Positions 33,701-47,800 of a stretch of 64,000 nucleotides of DNA are shown here, piece after piece. The first letter of the stretch is position 1. Each line of letters begins with the position of its first letter. Source of the DNA: Zantedeschia hybrid cultivar. Its lineage: Eukaryota; Streptophyta; Magnoliopsida; Alismatales; Araceae. The notes beneath the pieces were generated by a model. That model did not search any database, had not been told where the DNA came from, and saw only the letters and a list, made by a program, of their open reading frames with translations. The translations under genes and the position numbers were made by a program. The stretch spans positions 48,962,045-49,026,044 of the forward strand of contig JARZZO010000003.1 in the NCBI GenBank assembly GCA_030544215.1, written 5' to 3'.

Positions 33701-36700
33701 AACCGATTAGAGAGAGAGAGAGAGAGGGAAAAACAGTGAGAAAGAGGGAGAGAGGTGGTGGAGAGCAAGGTTCAAAAACTCGGCTCGGATCGGCACGGAT
33801 CGGCCGAGTCGGACCGGTTTTGGGCCGTCCGTGCCGATCCCGAGTAACCTGGCCGAGTCCAAGACTCGGATCGGCCGGTCCGAGCCGGATCGGGCGATCC
33901 GAGACCAGATCGGGCCGGGTCGGCTCGGATCGGCCCGACCCGGCCCCCAACGGCTAGTTTGACTAGCCGTTGGGGGTCAACCTAGCCGTTGTTGGCCGTT
34001 CCCAAACAGCCAACAACGGCTAGTTTGGGCCTTGGGGGTCTATTTAAACCCCCCCAAGGCCCTCCTAAGGCTCCACAAATTTCCTTTGAGCCTCCTAACA
34101 TTCTTGCTCTCTCTCCCACTCTCTCGATCATAGAATTCTCTCTCCATCTCTCCCACGAGGTCACTTCTAGTCTACTACAAGCTCCGCGATCTCTCATCTT
34201 CTTGTGCTGTGAAGGAATGACATCTCAAGGTGCTGCTGAGCGGTCATCTAGGAATCCTCCTAGCGCTAATCCTGCTTGGGGTCATTGCACACCGGTGGAC
34301 ATGGGCCAGAAAAAGGTACAATGCAAATATTGCAACCGGGTCGTCTCTGGCGGGGTCTACCGATTCAAACAACATCTTGCTGGAATAAAAGGTGAAGTTG
34401 CAGCATGTGCTCGAGTTCCTTCAGAGGTTAGGATCCAATTTCGAACTTATATGAAGGAGAATGAATCAAGCAAAGCAAGTACTGCCAGAAAAAGATAGGA
34501 AATTCGAAAGGAATTGTCTGAACCAGCGCGAAGGTCTGATGCTGGAGTCCGGCTTGGTGGAAGTAATCAACCTATAAATGTTGATGATTGGGATACAAGT
34601 AAGTTTCTTATTTAACTTATTTTCATGTTCTTCATTTAACGTTTTCAGACAAATAGTTATAGTAGATTAAAAAAAATTTCTTTTACATTTAAAGCTGAAT
34701 TGCGACGTGCAATGGAAGCAAGCCGGCGGTCCTTTGCAGATGAGGACTTATTTCGGCAAACTGGAAGATATAGAGGAAAAGGAAGTGGCTCCACACCTTC
34801 TGCACAAGAGAGCACTAGCGCCGGCATGAGCGCTAATATATGCGAGGAGCTGCCTCAGGAGTTCACTAGAACTGGAGATCCTAGAGTAGGTCCAATAGAT
34901 CCCTTGCTCACCAAGAAGAGGGATAAACAACCTTCTATTAGTGCTGCATTCAAGAACTTAAAACTTTGTAAGGAGAAGATAGGGAGAGCTACATCTAGGT
35001 GGTTTTTCTATAACAGTATCCCTGCTAATGCTGCCAAGGGGCCATATTATGAGTCTATGATCGAAACCATACAAGAAGTTGGCAAAGGGGTTGAGGGACC
35101 TTCTCCATATGAGATATACAACAAGTACTTGGATATGGAAGTTGATGACATCCGAACATGCATTAAATCATTTGAAAGGATCTGGGATGAGTATGGATGC
35201 ACTTTAATATGCGATGGATGGACAGGTACATAAATCTTATCTTCAGTTTCTTATCTTATCTTCATTTTTTCTTAATCAGAATGGGTCTCTTTCTGATTTC
35301 TTATCACGTTTGGAACTTTACAGGGATAACAAGAAGAAGTATGATCAACTTCTTAATTTACTGCAAAGCCGGAACCGTATTTTGGAAGTCCATTGATGCA
35401 TCTGGAAAAATAAAGAATGCCCAGTACCTATATGAATTAATGGATCAAATGGTGGAAGAAGTGGGCGAAAAAAGGATTGTCCAAGTGGTTACGGACAATG
35501 CAACGGCGTTCAAGTTAGCTGGACAAATGTTGATGCAAAAGAGACAACATCTATATTGGGTTCTCTGTTCTGCTCATTGTATTGACTTGATGTTGGAAGA
35601 CATTTGCTCTGATCCGATGGTAGATGGAGTGGTCAAGAGTGGTCGATTTATCACCACATTCATCTACAACCACAACAACATTCTGGATATCATGCGCACA
35701 CATACTCATGGAAGAGAGTTGCTTCGTCCGGGAGCCACCAGGTTTGCATCTCAATATATCTCTCTAGATAGTTTAAGTCAACAAAAGAACAATTTGATTA
35801 GGATGGTGGCATCGGAAGATTGGGAGAATCACATACTGCGGCATGTACCAACTAAGGTCAGAGAGAAAGGTAAGAAAGTGGTTGATCTAATTCAGTCTAG
35901 ACCCTTCTTGAGGGGGGTGCAAGCGGTGTTATATATTGTAGAACCGTTTGTCCGTGTCTTGCGATCTTATGATGGAAAAAGAAGATCGGATATGGGATAT
36001 TTATATGAAGCTATGGACAGAACTAAGGAGCTCATTCAACTGAACAACCCAACAACCTTTGTGAAGTGGTGGGACATAATAGACAGACGTTGGGAACACA
36101 CTTTACATCACGATCTTCATGCAGCTGGTAAGCTGCTAACTTTCTATATGTATTATTTGTATACACATTTCTCTTAAGTAATAACTAACTTCGACTTATT
36201 TATTTAGGTTATTTTTTCAACCCTCAGTACATGTTAGAACTGATGGGAAAAAGGATAACTATGATAGTTGCTCGGAAGTGTTGATGGGGGCTAAGGATGG
36301 CGGAGATGCTACCAGTGCCCCAGCCCCAGCTCCACAAATTCAATTCACTGGAGAAGAAGAATACACACATGCTACCCAAGATGAACATCATGGTAGCAGA
36401 GCAGGACGTGAAGAATCTTCCATTCAAACATTCAGCAGATCAAGGAGGAAGGACAAAGGTAAAGCTCCTCAGTGTGCAGAGGCCAAAGAAGAACTTAAGA
36501 GGGAGAGAGAATATCAGGAGCAACTATCAGATGCATCATCATATTCTCCATACGAAGGGTATAGTCAGCCTACTGGATATGTAGTTTACCCTCCTCAACA
36601 TTCTGATACATCCGACTATTCAGGGGGTTGTCTAGAATATCCACAATTGTCAGTCATTTATACCAATACGGATGACTATAGCTGGTATGTGATGCAATAT

Positions 36701-37393
36701 GAACAATACTACCAGAGCTATATGTCATGGACTGAGTATGTAAGCCATATGTTCATTCAGTATAATGTACGTTTGGAATAAATATAAGTTCATAATCATA
36801 TATGTAAGTTTATTCAAAGTTTTTTTGTCCAACAACATCTTATGTACTTCAAATCAATGTATTTCAACACAATTATGCATTAGACTTGTGTTTTATATTT
36901 TTTCCACATTTTTTCATATTTTTTTCTGCTATCCGAACCAGCCGAGCCTGACTCAGTCAGGATCGACCAGGATCGGGCCGACTCGGATCGGAATCGGCCG
37001 ATCCGATCGGTTTTGGACCGGCCGATCTGGGACCCGATACCGGGTTTCTTAACCTTGGTGGAGAGGATGAAGGAGAGAGGCAGTTAGAGAGAGAGAGCGA
37101 GAGAGAGACTTTGACCAAGACTTAGAGAGAGAGAGAGAGATAAGAGCTGTAGTGAGGCAGAGTTTTCCCCAACAGGAGGCGGCGGCTCTAGCTCATCTTC
37201 AACATGGGCGAGGGTTCTTCCTCATGCTAGGCTAGAGAGTTTTCCCCAACAGGAAGCGGCGGCTCTGACTCATCTCCAACATGGGCGAGGGTTAGGCTCG
37301 CCAGTTAAGAGGTAGGGTGATACTCCTATTATCCCTTTTCGTTTGAGCTTTTAGCAACTTGGTGTTTTTTTTCTTTGGCTTTTTTTTTTCTTT

Positions 37394-37437
<44 letters not shown>

Positions 37438-40400
37438 GAATTCATGAAGAACAGAGGGAGACCATGTCAAATTTATTTCTGTTTTGGGAAATTGTTGAAG
37501 GGGGCTGAAAGCCCATCAAAGAACATATTCACCATCATTGTTTCCAGCAGCTTCTCACTGTTTTCAGCAAGATTCATGATGAGTAAAGTTTCATATACTA
37601 AGGTGTAGCTAGATGAAGTTTGGTTTCATAAAAAAGAATATGATGTTTGTTATTAACCACACTTGAACCTAGATACAAACTTCTCATGGAAATTCAGTTC
37701 ACAAAGAATATGATTTGCATGTTTAAGTATCAACACTAACGAAATTTCCCTTTTATGAAACAAAAAAAACCCGATGGACCAATTCCATTAAGAACATATA
37801 TGAGCATAAAAATGACTTATGAAAAGAAAGACTTAGAGCCTTCTAGCTCCCTATGTTATTTATATTGTTATTTACTCTAGCATGAAACAAGAAAGATGTC
37901 CATAATGATGATAAATCCAAGAAGGGGGTAAAAAAATTAGGAGGCACGCTCTAATGCACTCCCATAAAGAACTTATGAAATGAACTCGCATGAAAAACTT
38001 ATGAAATGAATTTAAGGCAAAAAGGCCTCCCACGACGAATGATGACTCTTACAATGTTTTACTCTTTAAGAATTGAAGTGACATCACTTCATTAGCAGGA
38101 CGGACTCACATGATCTGTTCCCTAGGGATATAGAAACACATTGATCAAGTTTCTTATGATGTGTTGGATCGAGGCACAGAGCATCATTTTCCTTATGGTT
38201 TCGGCGTCCAGATTCGGGACCTCAATTTAGGCAGAGAATTGAGATCTTACTTGAATGCACTCGTGAGCTGGAGCATGGACATTGTAGTCAGAGGACTGCA
38301 AGTCAACCTACCTTCCCACCTCACTAGCGAGTTTCCAGAAGCCTTTTGGGGTGGACAGGTGGAGACCAAGAGGACTTTTAGGATGAGTCACCTTGTCGGT
38401 GAGGCAACTGGCTGTAAACTCGAAGATCAGTCACGTGTATGAACTAATGAACAATTCATCTATGAACCTTATGATGATGACTTCCAGTAAGTGTTTTTAT
38501 ATTTTTCTATATTAATATGAATTACCAGCAATTACTAGAAGACAAGTACATGAAGACTTGAACTTGTGAACTATTTAGAAAGAAGAAGAAAAAGTACACG
38601 TTACAGTCCTGTTAATCTTTTTGCAGCTATTTTACATTAATTTTTATGATAGATGCATCCCATTCTACTTTAAGAATTACCTCAAGAATCTCATGTGTAG
38701 AGTCGATACATTGTCTGACAAAAATGAATAAAAGGAAGTGATTTTGGAAGGATGAGTGAATAGAGGTAGCGAGTAAGAGATAATAGTAGGGATGTAAATG
38801 ATCCCTATTAAGATCTCAATATGAGTTCTCATAAAAGATTTAAATATTTTTTCAAGAAACAGGAGCCAAAAACATAGATCCAATGGGAGTTTAAAATATT
38901 TCAGGTATGACCGATTGTTTATTTCTTGGGATGTGTTTTATTTTTCTTATATGACTGTTGTATAATGGACATGACTTTCCTTTTGCACTTTTATATTGAT
39001 GCATCTTATTATTTTGTTTTTAAATTGTGCACCTATTGCAGTTCTGCAAGTGGGACCATCACATTTGGTACCGGAGCAGATCTAATAGCACATGCACAAG
39101 GCTAAAACAAAATGATTAGATGACTAACTCATGTGTTTAAGTATGACAGCCACATATCCCAATTGGCCATTACTTGTAAACAAATATAGTAGCTTGGAAC
39201 AAGGGGTGTTGATGGTGTGTAATTTTGAGTAGTAGCAAGCTTTGTGATAATAAATGAATATTTCTTTTGTTAAAGAGACAGCTGATGAGAATTGGAAAAT
39301 GGGCCATAGTAATAAGTTGGGATTAAGGTAAAATGTTTATAAGAAGAAGAATCTCTGATTTGCTGGGTAAGAAGACCTTGTGAGCCATCTAGATGAAGGA
39401 AAATTGACAACAATCACTATCATTTTAATAAACCACTGTGGGCAATCCACACACTGGATGAGAGTTTGTAACTGAGCATACCTAGACGTATTAAGTGATA
39501 AAGGAAATGGAAAGTTATTTAGCCAGTTTATGCATATAGGATAAGAGTTGAGTTGGATTAGAGTTTAAAGAAACTATGGATAAGGTACGGAGAATTGGTT
39601 AAGGCTGAAAGTAGTGACCCTTGACCTCACTAAGAAACAAGATGAACTTCAAGAAATATGGTAACTAAAGGTAAAAGTCAAGCTTGGTTTGGAGGCAAAC
39701 AACCCTATTCGATCACTTACTAGATGAAAAATGACCAAGAAATGTCCTTAATCTTAACAAATGATTAGTTCCCAAACATACAAGTATTAGTAGAAAGGTG
39801 ATTAAGTTACCTTAGAAAAATTTAAAACTAAAAAGTGAAAATTTATGAAGGTGATATAGACATGTGAAAAAAGAATGACAAGAGGGCGGAAGACAAGAAG
39901 TAGGATGTGTTAGGCCCTAAATACTACAAAAGATTTACTTAGTAATAGAACCGAAAGATCTAAGATAGCTTGCCTATTAACCCTTCAGGAGTTTGCCTAC
40001 ATTAAAACTATGAGGGCATAGGTATTATAATAATCAAGAGCGATATAACTTGTATTAGTATTGCAATTTGCACTCAGATTGCTACTCAGTAACAACCACA
40101 TAGAAGGCCGCTACCTAGGAAGAGCTGGATAAAAGGGAATGGCAAATGAAGGCTGGAAAAGGTGATAATAGTTACGAAAGAAAGAAGTTTACTAAGTAAG
40201 TGTTTCGTTAGGGATGAAAAAAGGCTAAATTAAAACCATTAAAACCAGTAAAAGACCAAGATACAGGAAGCTGGTATAGAGTGTGTTGACCCGAAAAATT
40301 TTCATGCGAAATAATATTATTTAAGCATGCATATGCACATGATTGTGCGGGAAAAAAAACTACTACATGTATGCTCACATTAATGTGAGCTCATGATATG

Positions 40401-41822
40401 GAAAATATGCATAGCACATGTTCATATTCGTATTAGACTATGTTATGTAAAACAAAAATAAATAAACATACACCTATGATATGAGGGTTAATCTTAAATG
40501 AAGACCCTCTTATTTACATGGGAAAACATAGGACTATATGCATATATTAGGAGGGCAATGGGGCAAGAAACATACCTAGGCCAAGAGGCCTTAATCGAGG
40601 CTCTTGCAAAGGCCTAAAACAGCCCCGAATCGCCCCTATATGCTGTCCAAGTGCAGCCCTTAAATCTCTTTGATGGCTTCGATGAATAGGCCCAATATAG
40701 AGCCCCAAAAACGCAGCAACAAAATACCCCTAACGCTGCAAAATAGGAGCCCAAAACAGTCCCGAAGTGGGCCTAAAACAGTCCCAAAATAAGCCCAAAA
40801 TGGCCCCAAATGGAGGCCCAATAGCAAGGGTAATGGGCCCAATAAGTGGCCCAATAAGGGACCCAATATAAGGCCCAATAAGGAGACCAAATTGGCCCAA
40901 AAACCAGTCCACAGGGCACCAAAACCTGCAGCCCAAAAAGGGAAAATCTTCAAACTCCCAAAGTGGAAATTGCCCCAAATGGAAAAATAAGCCAAGTGGA
41001 CCCCTTCTCTCACTCTCCCTTTTTTAAATAGGCAAGGAGGAGGGAGGAGAGAGAGAAGAAACCGGTGGTGGGGGGGGGGGGGGGAGATTAATTAAAGGGG
41101 AGAGTTAATGAGTTCCTTAACCCATTCACACTTGGTTAAGAATCCTACAAAAACCCCCCATTTAATCCCTCATCTAAACCCCTTTCACAGTTGGCCAAGG
41201 AGGGGATTAATGGGCTAACTCCCATTAAAGTAACACAAAGGGGGAGGGAAAAAAGGAGGAGAACCCCCCACCGGTTTGCTCTCCAAACCGGTGGGGGGGG
41301 ACCCCCCACCGGTTGGAACCGGTGGGGGAGCCCACCGGACCCCCCCTCTCTCATTCTCTCTCTTCTCTCTCACCCCTCTTGAATAAAAATAAAAAAAAAA
41401 GGAAAAGGGGAGGGGAGAGAAGGGAACCGGTGGGTACCCCCACCTCGGGCCTCTCCGGTGGCACCCCCCATCGAGCCCAATTTGGGGCCTATAAATAGGA
41501 CCCCATGGTCCTCAATGCAAAGACACACAAGGGCATACACCACTCTACATATTCAAAGGGTGGGAAATTTCTAAGGAGAGGTTCTGCTGCGTTCAAGACC
41601 AAACTCGGTGTTTCTCACCCGAGTTTGCTGCGTTTTGGAGGATCTTCTCGCCCCGGAGAGCTCTCTTCCTAAGGTTTATTCCTAAGGAGAAACTCTGCCG
41701 AATTATCTCTTGTAAAAGCCTTCTTCATAAGGCGAAGTTCTGCTGGAATAAAAATGGCTATTTTATGTCAAAATGTGTGCCTGTGTGTCATCAAATTAAA
41801 TAATTAATACCATGTTTTAATA

Positions 41823-41870
<48 letters not shown>

Positions 41871-44800
41871 CTCTAAAAAAATGAATTAAAAATCTGTGCA
41901 TTCTCTTAACCTAATCTTGGCCTCACCCCATACATAACTAAGTATAGATTCATAGAAAAATATACTTAAATTAAAAATGACTTAAATACCCCTCATGATT
42001 AATCAATTAATAAAACATGTAAAAAATTATTTAAAATTGGTAAAATGAACATAAATATCAGAAAATTCCTGTAAAAATCATTAATAATCAGTAAAAATCA
42101 GAAACCTAATCTGAAAATCATATTAAACCAAAATATAACTTAAATACCCTCCATATATTCAATTAATTAATAAAAATCAGTAAATTAATCAGTAAAATTC
42201 AGTAAAAAACAGTGAAAAAATCAGAAAATCAAACCTGAAAACATATAAAATTTTCGAAATATCTAAAATGCCCTTAAAAACTTAATGAAATTACAAAAAT
42301 ACCCTCATCAACAATTAAATTTGTAAAAATCACATAAAATTCTTTAAAAATGTCAAAATCTCTCTTATGCCCAAAATACCCTCAATATGCTAAAAATAAA
42401 TAAAAAAATCTTAGACTCTAAGTCTAATAAACCCGATTTCAGGTAAAATTACCAAAATACCCCTATAACTTAAATATGTTTAAAATGATCCTAAAATACA
42501 TTCTAAGGGTTTTCAAGTTTTCCTAAAATGCTAAAAAAACTTAAAATGACCATAATACCCCTATACCTTCTAACTTGGCATAATTAAAAAAATACCATTA
42601 TGGGTCTAAAATACTTGGAATCAATCCAAAACCATATAAACCCATCATAAACTTGGGTGAGGCCAAGAGCTTAACCTAAAACGTATCTTCATATGCATGT
42701 GCTGCATGTAGTAGTAGTGTTGTATGTTATAAGGGCATCATACAGACGGTTAATCAAGGGTTGTCAAGTGGTTGCTCGACGTAATTAACACTGACCGAGG
42801 TCAGTAGAGAGAGGTCATATACTCGGATCTTCGCCTGATCCGAAGTCCCGGACTCCCTGAGGGCTAATCTCAAGCTCTCATAGTCCAATAAATAAAATAA
42901 ATAAAACCGACCTATATTTCTCCAGATAAAACAAAAAAACCCTAAAATATGACCGGATCCCTCAAATCCGATAGGAGAGACATGCTAGGTCGGGTCCCGA
43001 ACCAACAGAGTGTGTAATCATTAGAAAAATAAAAAAGATAGCAGAGAAAAGTTGAGACATGCAAATTTGTCATTCATATGTACATTATTGAAAAAAATAA
43101 AAAAGAAATAGCAAGGTTAATATCTGTAAAGGGAGGCAAAGGGTACGTTAGGAACTTAGTACGTACTAAAGACAATGGATGATCTCCTCTTAATCTGGGG
43201 AATAGTTATAGAAGACTAGAAAGAGAATCATGTTGCACAAGTCCTAAGTTAGGATCTTTTTTTTTAAGTGGATAAATCCACGATTGCATTAAATGAGAAA
43301 GAGAAGTACAAAGGAATGGGGGATGTACAAGTATAAAAAACACCCTTTCTTAACCCCATTTACAAAATACACCAAGATGGTGCACTCGACTGTCCCCCCT
43401 CATTGTGTGTCAATGAACAATTAAGAAAAATTAGAGAAAACAACATCTCTGCAAAAAACTGTCATCCAATCTTTAACACTAGAGCACACAAAGGACACCA
43501 CACCCTCTGGGCTAGAGGCCTCCCTCTTGCAAATCCTCTTGTTCCTCTGACCAGATGGCCCACGGGGTAGAATGAAGGATCAGACACCATAAAATATGAT
43601 CTCCTTTGCCCGGCAAGCTAGAGGACCAAAAACGGATCGATGCTCCCACAGAATTTTGGAGATGCTTGACCTATTGTACTTTGTCGAAAAGAATCTTCCA
43701 CACCTCCTTAGCAAAAATGCAGCACAAACAAATGATCAATAGACTCAACAACCTCGCCACATAAGCTGCAAGTGGAGCGGACGTCACATCCAAAGCGGAG
43801 AGTCTGTCCATGGTAGGAAGTCTGCCCATGGAAATCCTCCATATTATAATCTTGACCTTAAGAGGGGACTTCGGAGTCCAAATCTGATGATAAAAGGGCG
43901 ACCGGGTGCCCCCATCAGTGATGGCTCTGAATGCATATTTGACAGTGAACACTCCACGAGGCTCCTAGGCCCACCTCTAAGAATCTTTAGTCGAAACATC
44001 CAAGGTGTGGTCCAGAAGAAGCTGCAACAAGGAGATTAAATCCTGAATCTCCTCGTCGTGGAGATTTCTTCTAAAACATGGACCCCAATGTGTGGTACCC
44101 TGCGGGTTGGTCTCCATAACTTGAGACACCAAAGCTCGACTGTTGGTAGACAGGGAGTAGAGTCTAGGAAAGATGTGTGCCAGCGGTGCTGCAGAGTACC
44201 ACTTGTCCCACCAAAAAAAACAGCTCTCACCATCACCAAGCTGGACCTAGGAAGCTGCAAGAACAATGTCAGCTGCCTGCAATATACCTTTCCAAGCACT
44301 GGAAAGGTTATAGGCAAACATCCCAAGGACGACTCCCGGCATAGTACTTCTTGATAACTTCCAGTGATAGTCCCAACTAATTGATTCCGAGCTTCCAAGC
44401 CACTTTGTCAACAGCGCCAAATTAAAATCCCGAACACCCTTGATCCCTAAACCACCATTAAGTTCGCTTTTGCAAACCCTACCCTAGCACACCTCATGCC
44501 CTCCCCCTTAGGAGAATTCCTACAACCTTCCCGAAAAAATCTGCAGCGTATACCTTCAAGTTATTTTGCCATAGACTTAGGAATTCTGAAGATGGATAGA
44601 TGGGAGATGGGAAGACTGTCTAAAACCGCCTTACATAACACCAACCTTCCACCATACGATAAAAGTCTACCTTTCCACCCAACTAACCAAGAGTGGAATT
44701 TGCGGATCATAGGCTGCCAATCGTTGCATTGGAGAGTGCCCAGCGACAACGGAAGCCCTAAATAAGTAACATGGAAAGCTCCAACCTCACACCCCAGCAT

Positions 44801-47800
44801 AATAGCCGCCCGTCTCAGATACTCATCGGAAACATTAATGCCAATAACTGCACTCTACTGGAAGTTCACCCTAAAACATGTAACCTCATCCAGCAACTCT
44901 AGGATCAACCTAGTGGTCATCAGCTGCTCTTCTTCTCCGGATAAGAAGAGGATCATATCATCCGCATATTGTAGATGGGAAATAGTCCTACCAATGGAGC
45001 TAGCCTAAAAACCTGAAATAAGGCCGGCAGCTTCAGCCCTTCCCCATATGCAACTGAAAACTTGAGCAACCAATACAAATAAAAGGGGGGACAGAGGGTC
45101 CCCTTGTCAGAGGCCTCTCCCACTAAGAAAGACGAGTCGGTTCCCCATTAATGAGAATAGCAAAACATGCAGATGACACACAGGCTTTAATCCAAGCAAC
45201 CCATTTCTCCCCAAAATGCATCTTGTCAAGGATCTCAAATAGACATTTCCTATTAACTCTATCATAAGCCCTTCTCAAAATCAAGCTTGAGCACAGTCCC
45301 CTTCTTTCTCTGCTACTTCATACCATGTAGACATTTATGAGCCACCACAAAGCCCTCCTGGATTTGCCTTCTTCTGATAAAGGCACTCTAATTATGGCTA
45401 ACCAACCTATCAATGACCTTCTCAAGTCTCGGTGTGAGCATCTTAGAGATGATCTTCTACACACCATTAAGGAAGCTGATGGGTCTAAACTCGAACAGAG
45501 AATCCGCCCCTTCCCTTTTAGGAATAAGGACAATAAAAGTCTTATTGATGCCTCTGAGATGAGACTTCAATGCAGCCTACAAAAGAAGAGAATAGACTAT
45601 ATCCCAGCAATGTTGATAAAACAATATAGGGAACCATCCAGCCCAAGGGCCTTGTCCCCTACTATTGAAAACACTGCATTCTTCATCTCCTCATCAGTGA
45701 AAGGGGCTGAAAGAAAGTCCTTGTCTGTCATCTTGAGAGGGGGCAAGAGACCCTCAACAAAGCTAGGTCTATCATGGTCCTCCTCAAAGTAGAGATGAGA
45801 ATAAAAATCAATTACATGCCTGAAGATCTCATCCCTCTGGATGACCAGATGCCCTCTTGACCTCAAAGTAGTAATATGGTTCCTTCTTCTTCTACCTGAA
45901 GCAAGCCTATGAAAATATGCAGTATTACTGTCTCCTTCCTTAATCCACCTCTCTCTCGATCACTGCTTCCAATAGGTCTCTTCCTTAGCTAGAATCTTCT
46001 GATATTCCATCTTGAGCGTTTCCCTAGTCAACTTGTCCTCCTCATTTGGGAGGCCAGTCTCTTCAAGAGCTTCAAGACCTTGAATCTGAGTCAAGATCTT
46101 TTCCTTACCTCCCTTGTTGGGGACTCTCCTAGAGGACACTATGAGAGCCTATGCCAGGGATGAGAGGTTTCTAACAACCGTAGCCATAGCTAACCCCTGC
46201 AAATAGTCTATCCTCCATACATTAACAACCACCTCCATAAAACCATCCTCTTGAAGCTAAAATTTCTCCATCCTGGAGACCTGCTTCTGATGGAATTTGT
46301 GATTAGAGTCCAGCATAATAGGCTTATGATCCGATATCAATCTCTATAAACAAGAAGCCTTCAGATGAGGAAATGTTCCTCCTAATCAACCGAAACCAGG
46401 AATCTGTCCAACCTCGAGTAAGTGGGCTGAGCTCTGAGGTTGGACCAAGTGAAGAAAGAATTATCTATCGGGATATCAATCAAGGTCGCCTAATGAATAA
46501 AAAGAAGGAAATCCTCCATAGATCCCTTAGAAGGCATCCTCTCCAACCTCTCCTGATAAGAAGTGATAAGAATGAGAGTGCCAAGTACTAAGTTCATCTC
46601 AAAGTACTTTATTCTCCTCCCTTCCCTGCGCCCATATACACCCATAAAGTCCCACATGAATCCATATGCAACACTTTTGAAAGTAACTGCTATAGTTGAC
46701 CTACTCACTTGTCTGTCCAACCCCACTACAACATGCTCGTCCCACAACACCATAATACCACCAGACCTACCAATTGCTGGGGAGATCGCCCCTTTTGTAA
46801 GTCTAGGGCCTCTAAACTCTCTCCAAATAGTCTCTTCATCCTCTAGTTTGTTTCCTGGATACATAGAACATCAACTCTATGCTTTTGAATCATCTCCTTC
46901 AACACCAACCTCTTCTCCTTGCCCCCTAAGCCCCTAATATTCCACGTAACAATCTTCATTGGCAATCAACAACATCTCCCCTACACCCCCCTATCACCAT
47001 CTTCATGGCATCCTCCCTCCTAGCCGACTTAACACCCTTCATACCCCTTGCCACCCCAAGCTGCCACCTTTTTTGAAGACTATGGAACATTGCATGAACA
47101 TCCCTTTCTACTCCATCAAAAGAAACTTCGATCCTACCTGCCACCTCCTTTGCTTTGGCCTCCACCACCTTCTCCACCTCACATAGGATATCCTTCACCT
47201 CTAACTTCTCCATCTCTCCTACCAGGTGTAAGTTATCTTCCATCAGTCCTTCACCTAAAGGTGTATTTGGAGGCATGACCACGGCTGCCTCCCCCACTAC
47301 CAACTCGCCTGAGGATCCCTCCCTCCAAAGGGTTGAGAACCCCTTCTACTTGCCTTGCAAGGCATCGAACACTCCTGGCAGCAATAACATGCAAGACTCC
47401 CCACCTTGCACAGAAAGCCCAACAGCACCAATAACATCCCTGGCATAGATCCCCATCTTACCAGCCCTACCAACATCTTCCATCTTGCCCACACCGACGC
47501 CACCTTCCTTCTCCTTCCACCTCAGGAGGTGTAAAGGATTAACAGTGACCTCAGCACCCCTAGTACAGTGATCATGTATCAAGGGAAAGGGCTCCTTGAG
47601 ATGCCCATGTCCCGTACTGGGGCCGCAATCCTCTATTCCAACCTGCAGCGACAAAGCATGAAGTTCTCTCCCTGAGAGGGACAACAGAGTCTGCTTCGGG
47701 GGCCACGGATGTTTGGCTATGCCCCGTCAGTCCGGTCCACTGGAGCAAGGCGATGGGGGGGCAGAGGTTTCCTCCCCTCAAACGAATGTGGAGCGTTAGC

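Larger units (their letters stand above)
32893..39063 (+). repeat. 5' LTR of gypsy element b, interrupted
   Basis: Contains 'acctaagcttctta', 'ccttataaaaggaggtgggctgcc' (TATA at 33567-33573), GA-rich leader and 'gaattcatgaagaacag', all matched in the right LTR. Interrupted by 33127-33302 and 33766-37057. Confidence 0.88.

Noticed and set aside
40660..41013. 117-codon minus-strand frame rich in Leu, Gly and Phe
   Set aside because: It arises from repeated GGCCCAA words inside the solo LTR; low-complexity translation, not a membrane protein.
46956..47684. Several overlapping Pro/Ser/Thr-rich plus-strand frames
   Set aside because: They are the reverse of the LINE ORF1-ORF2 region on the minus strand.
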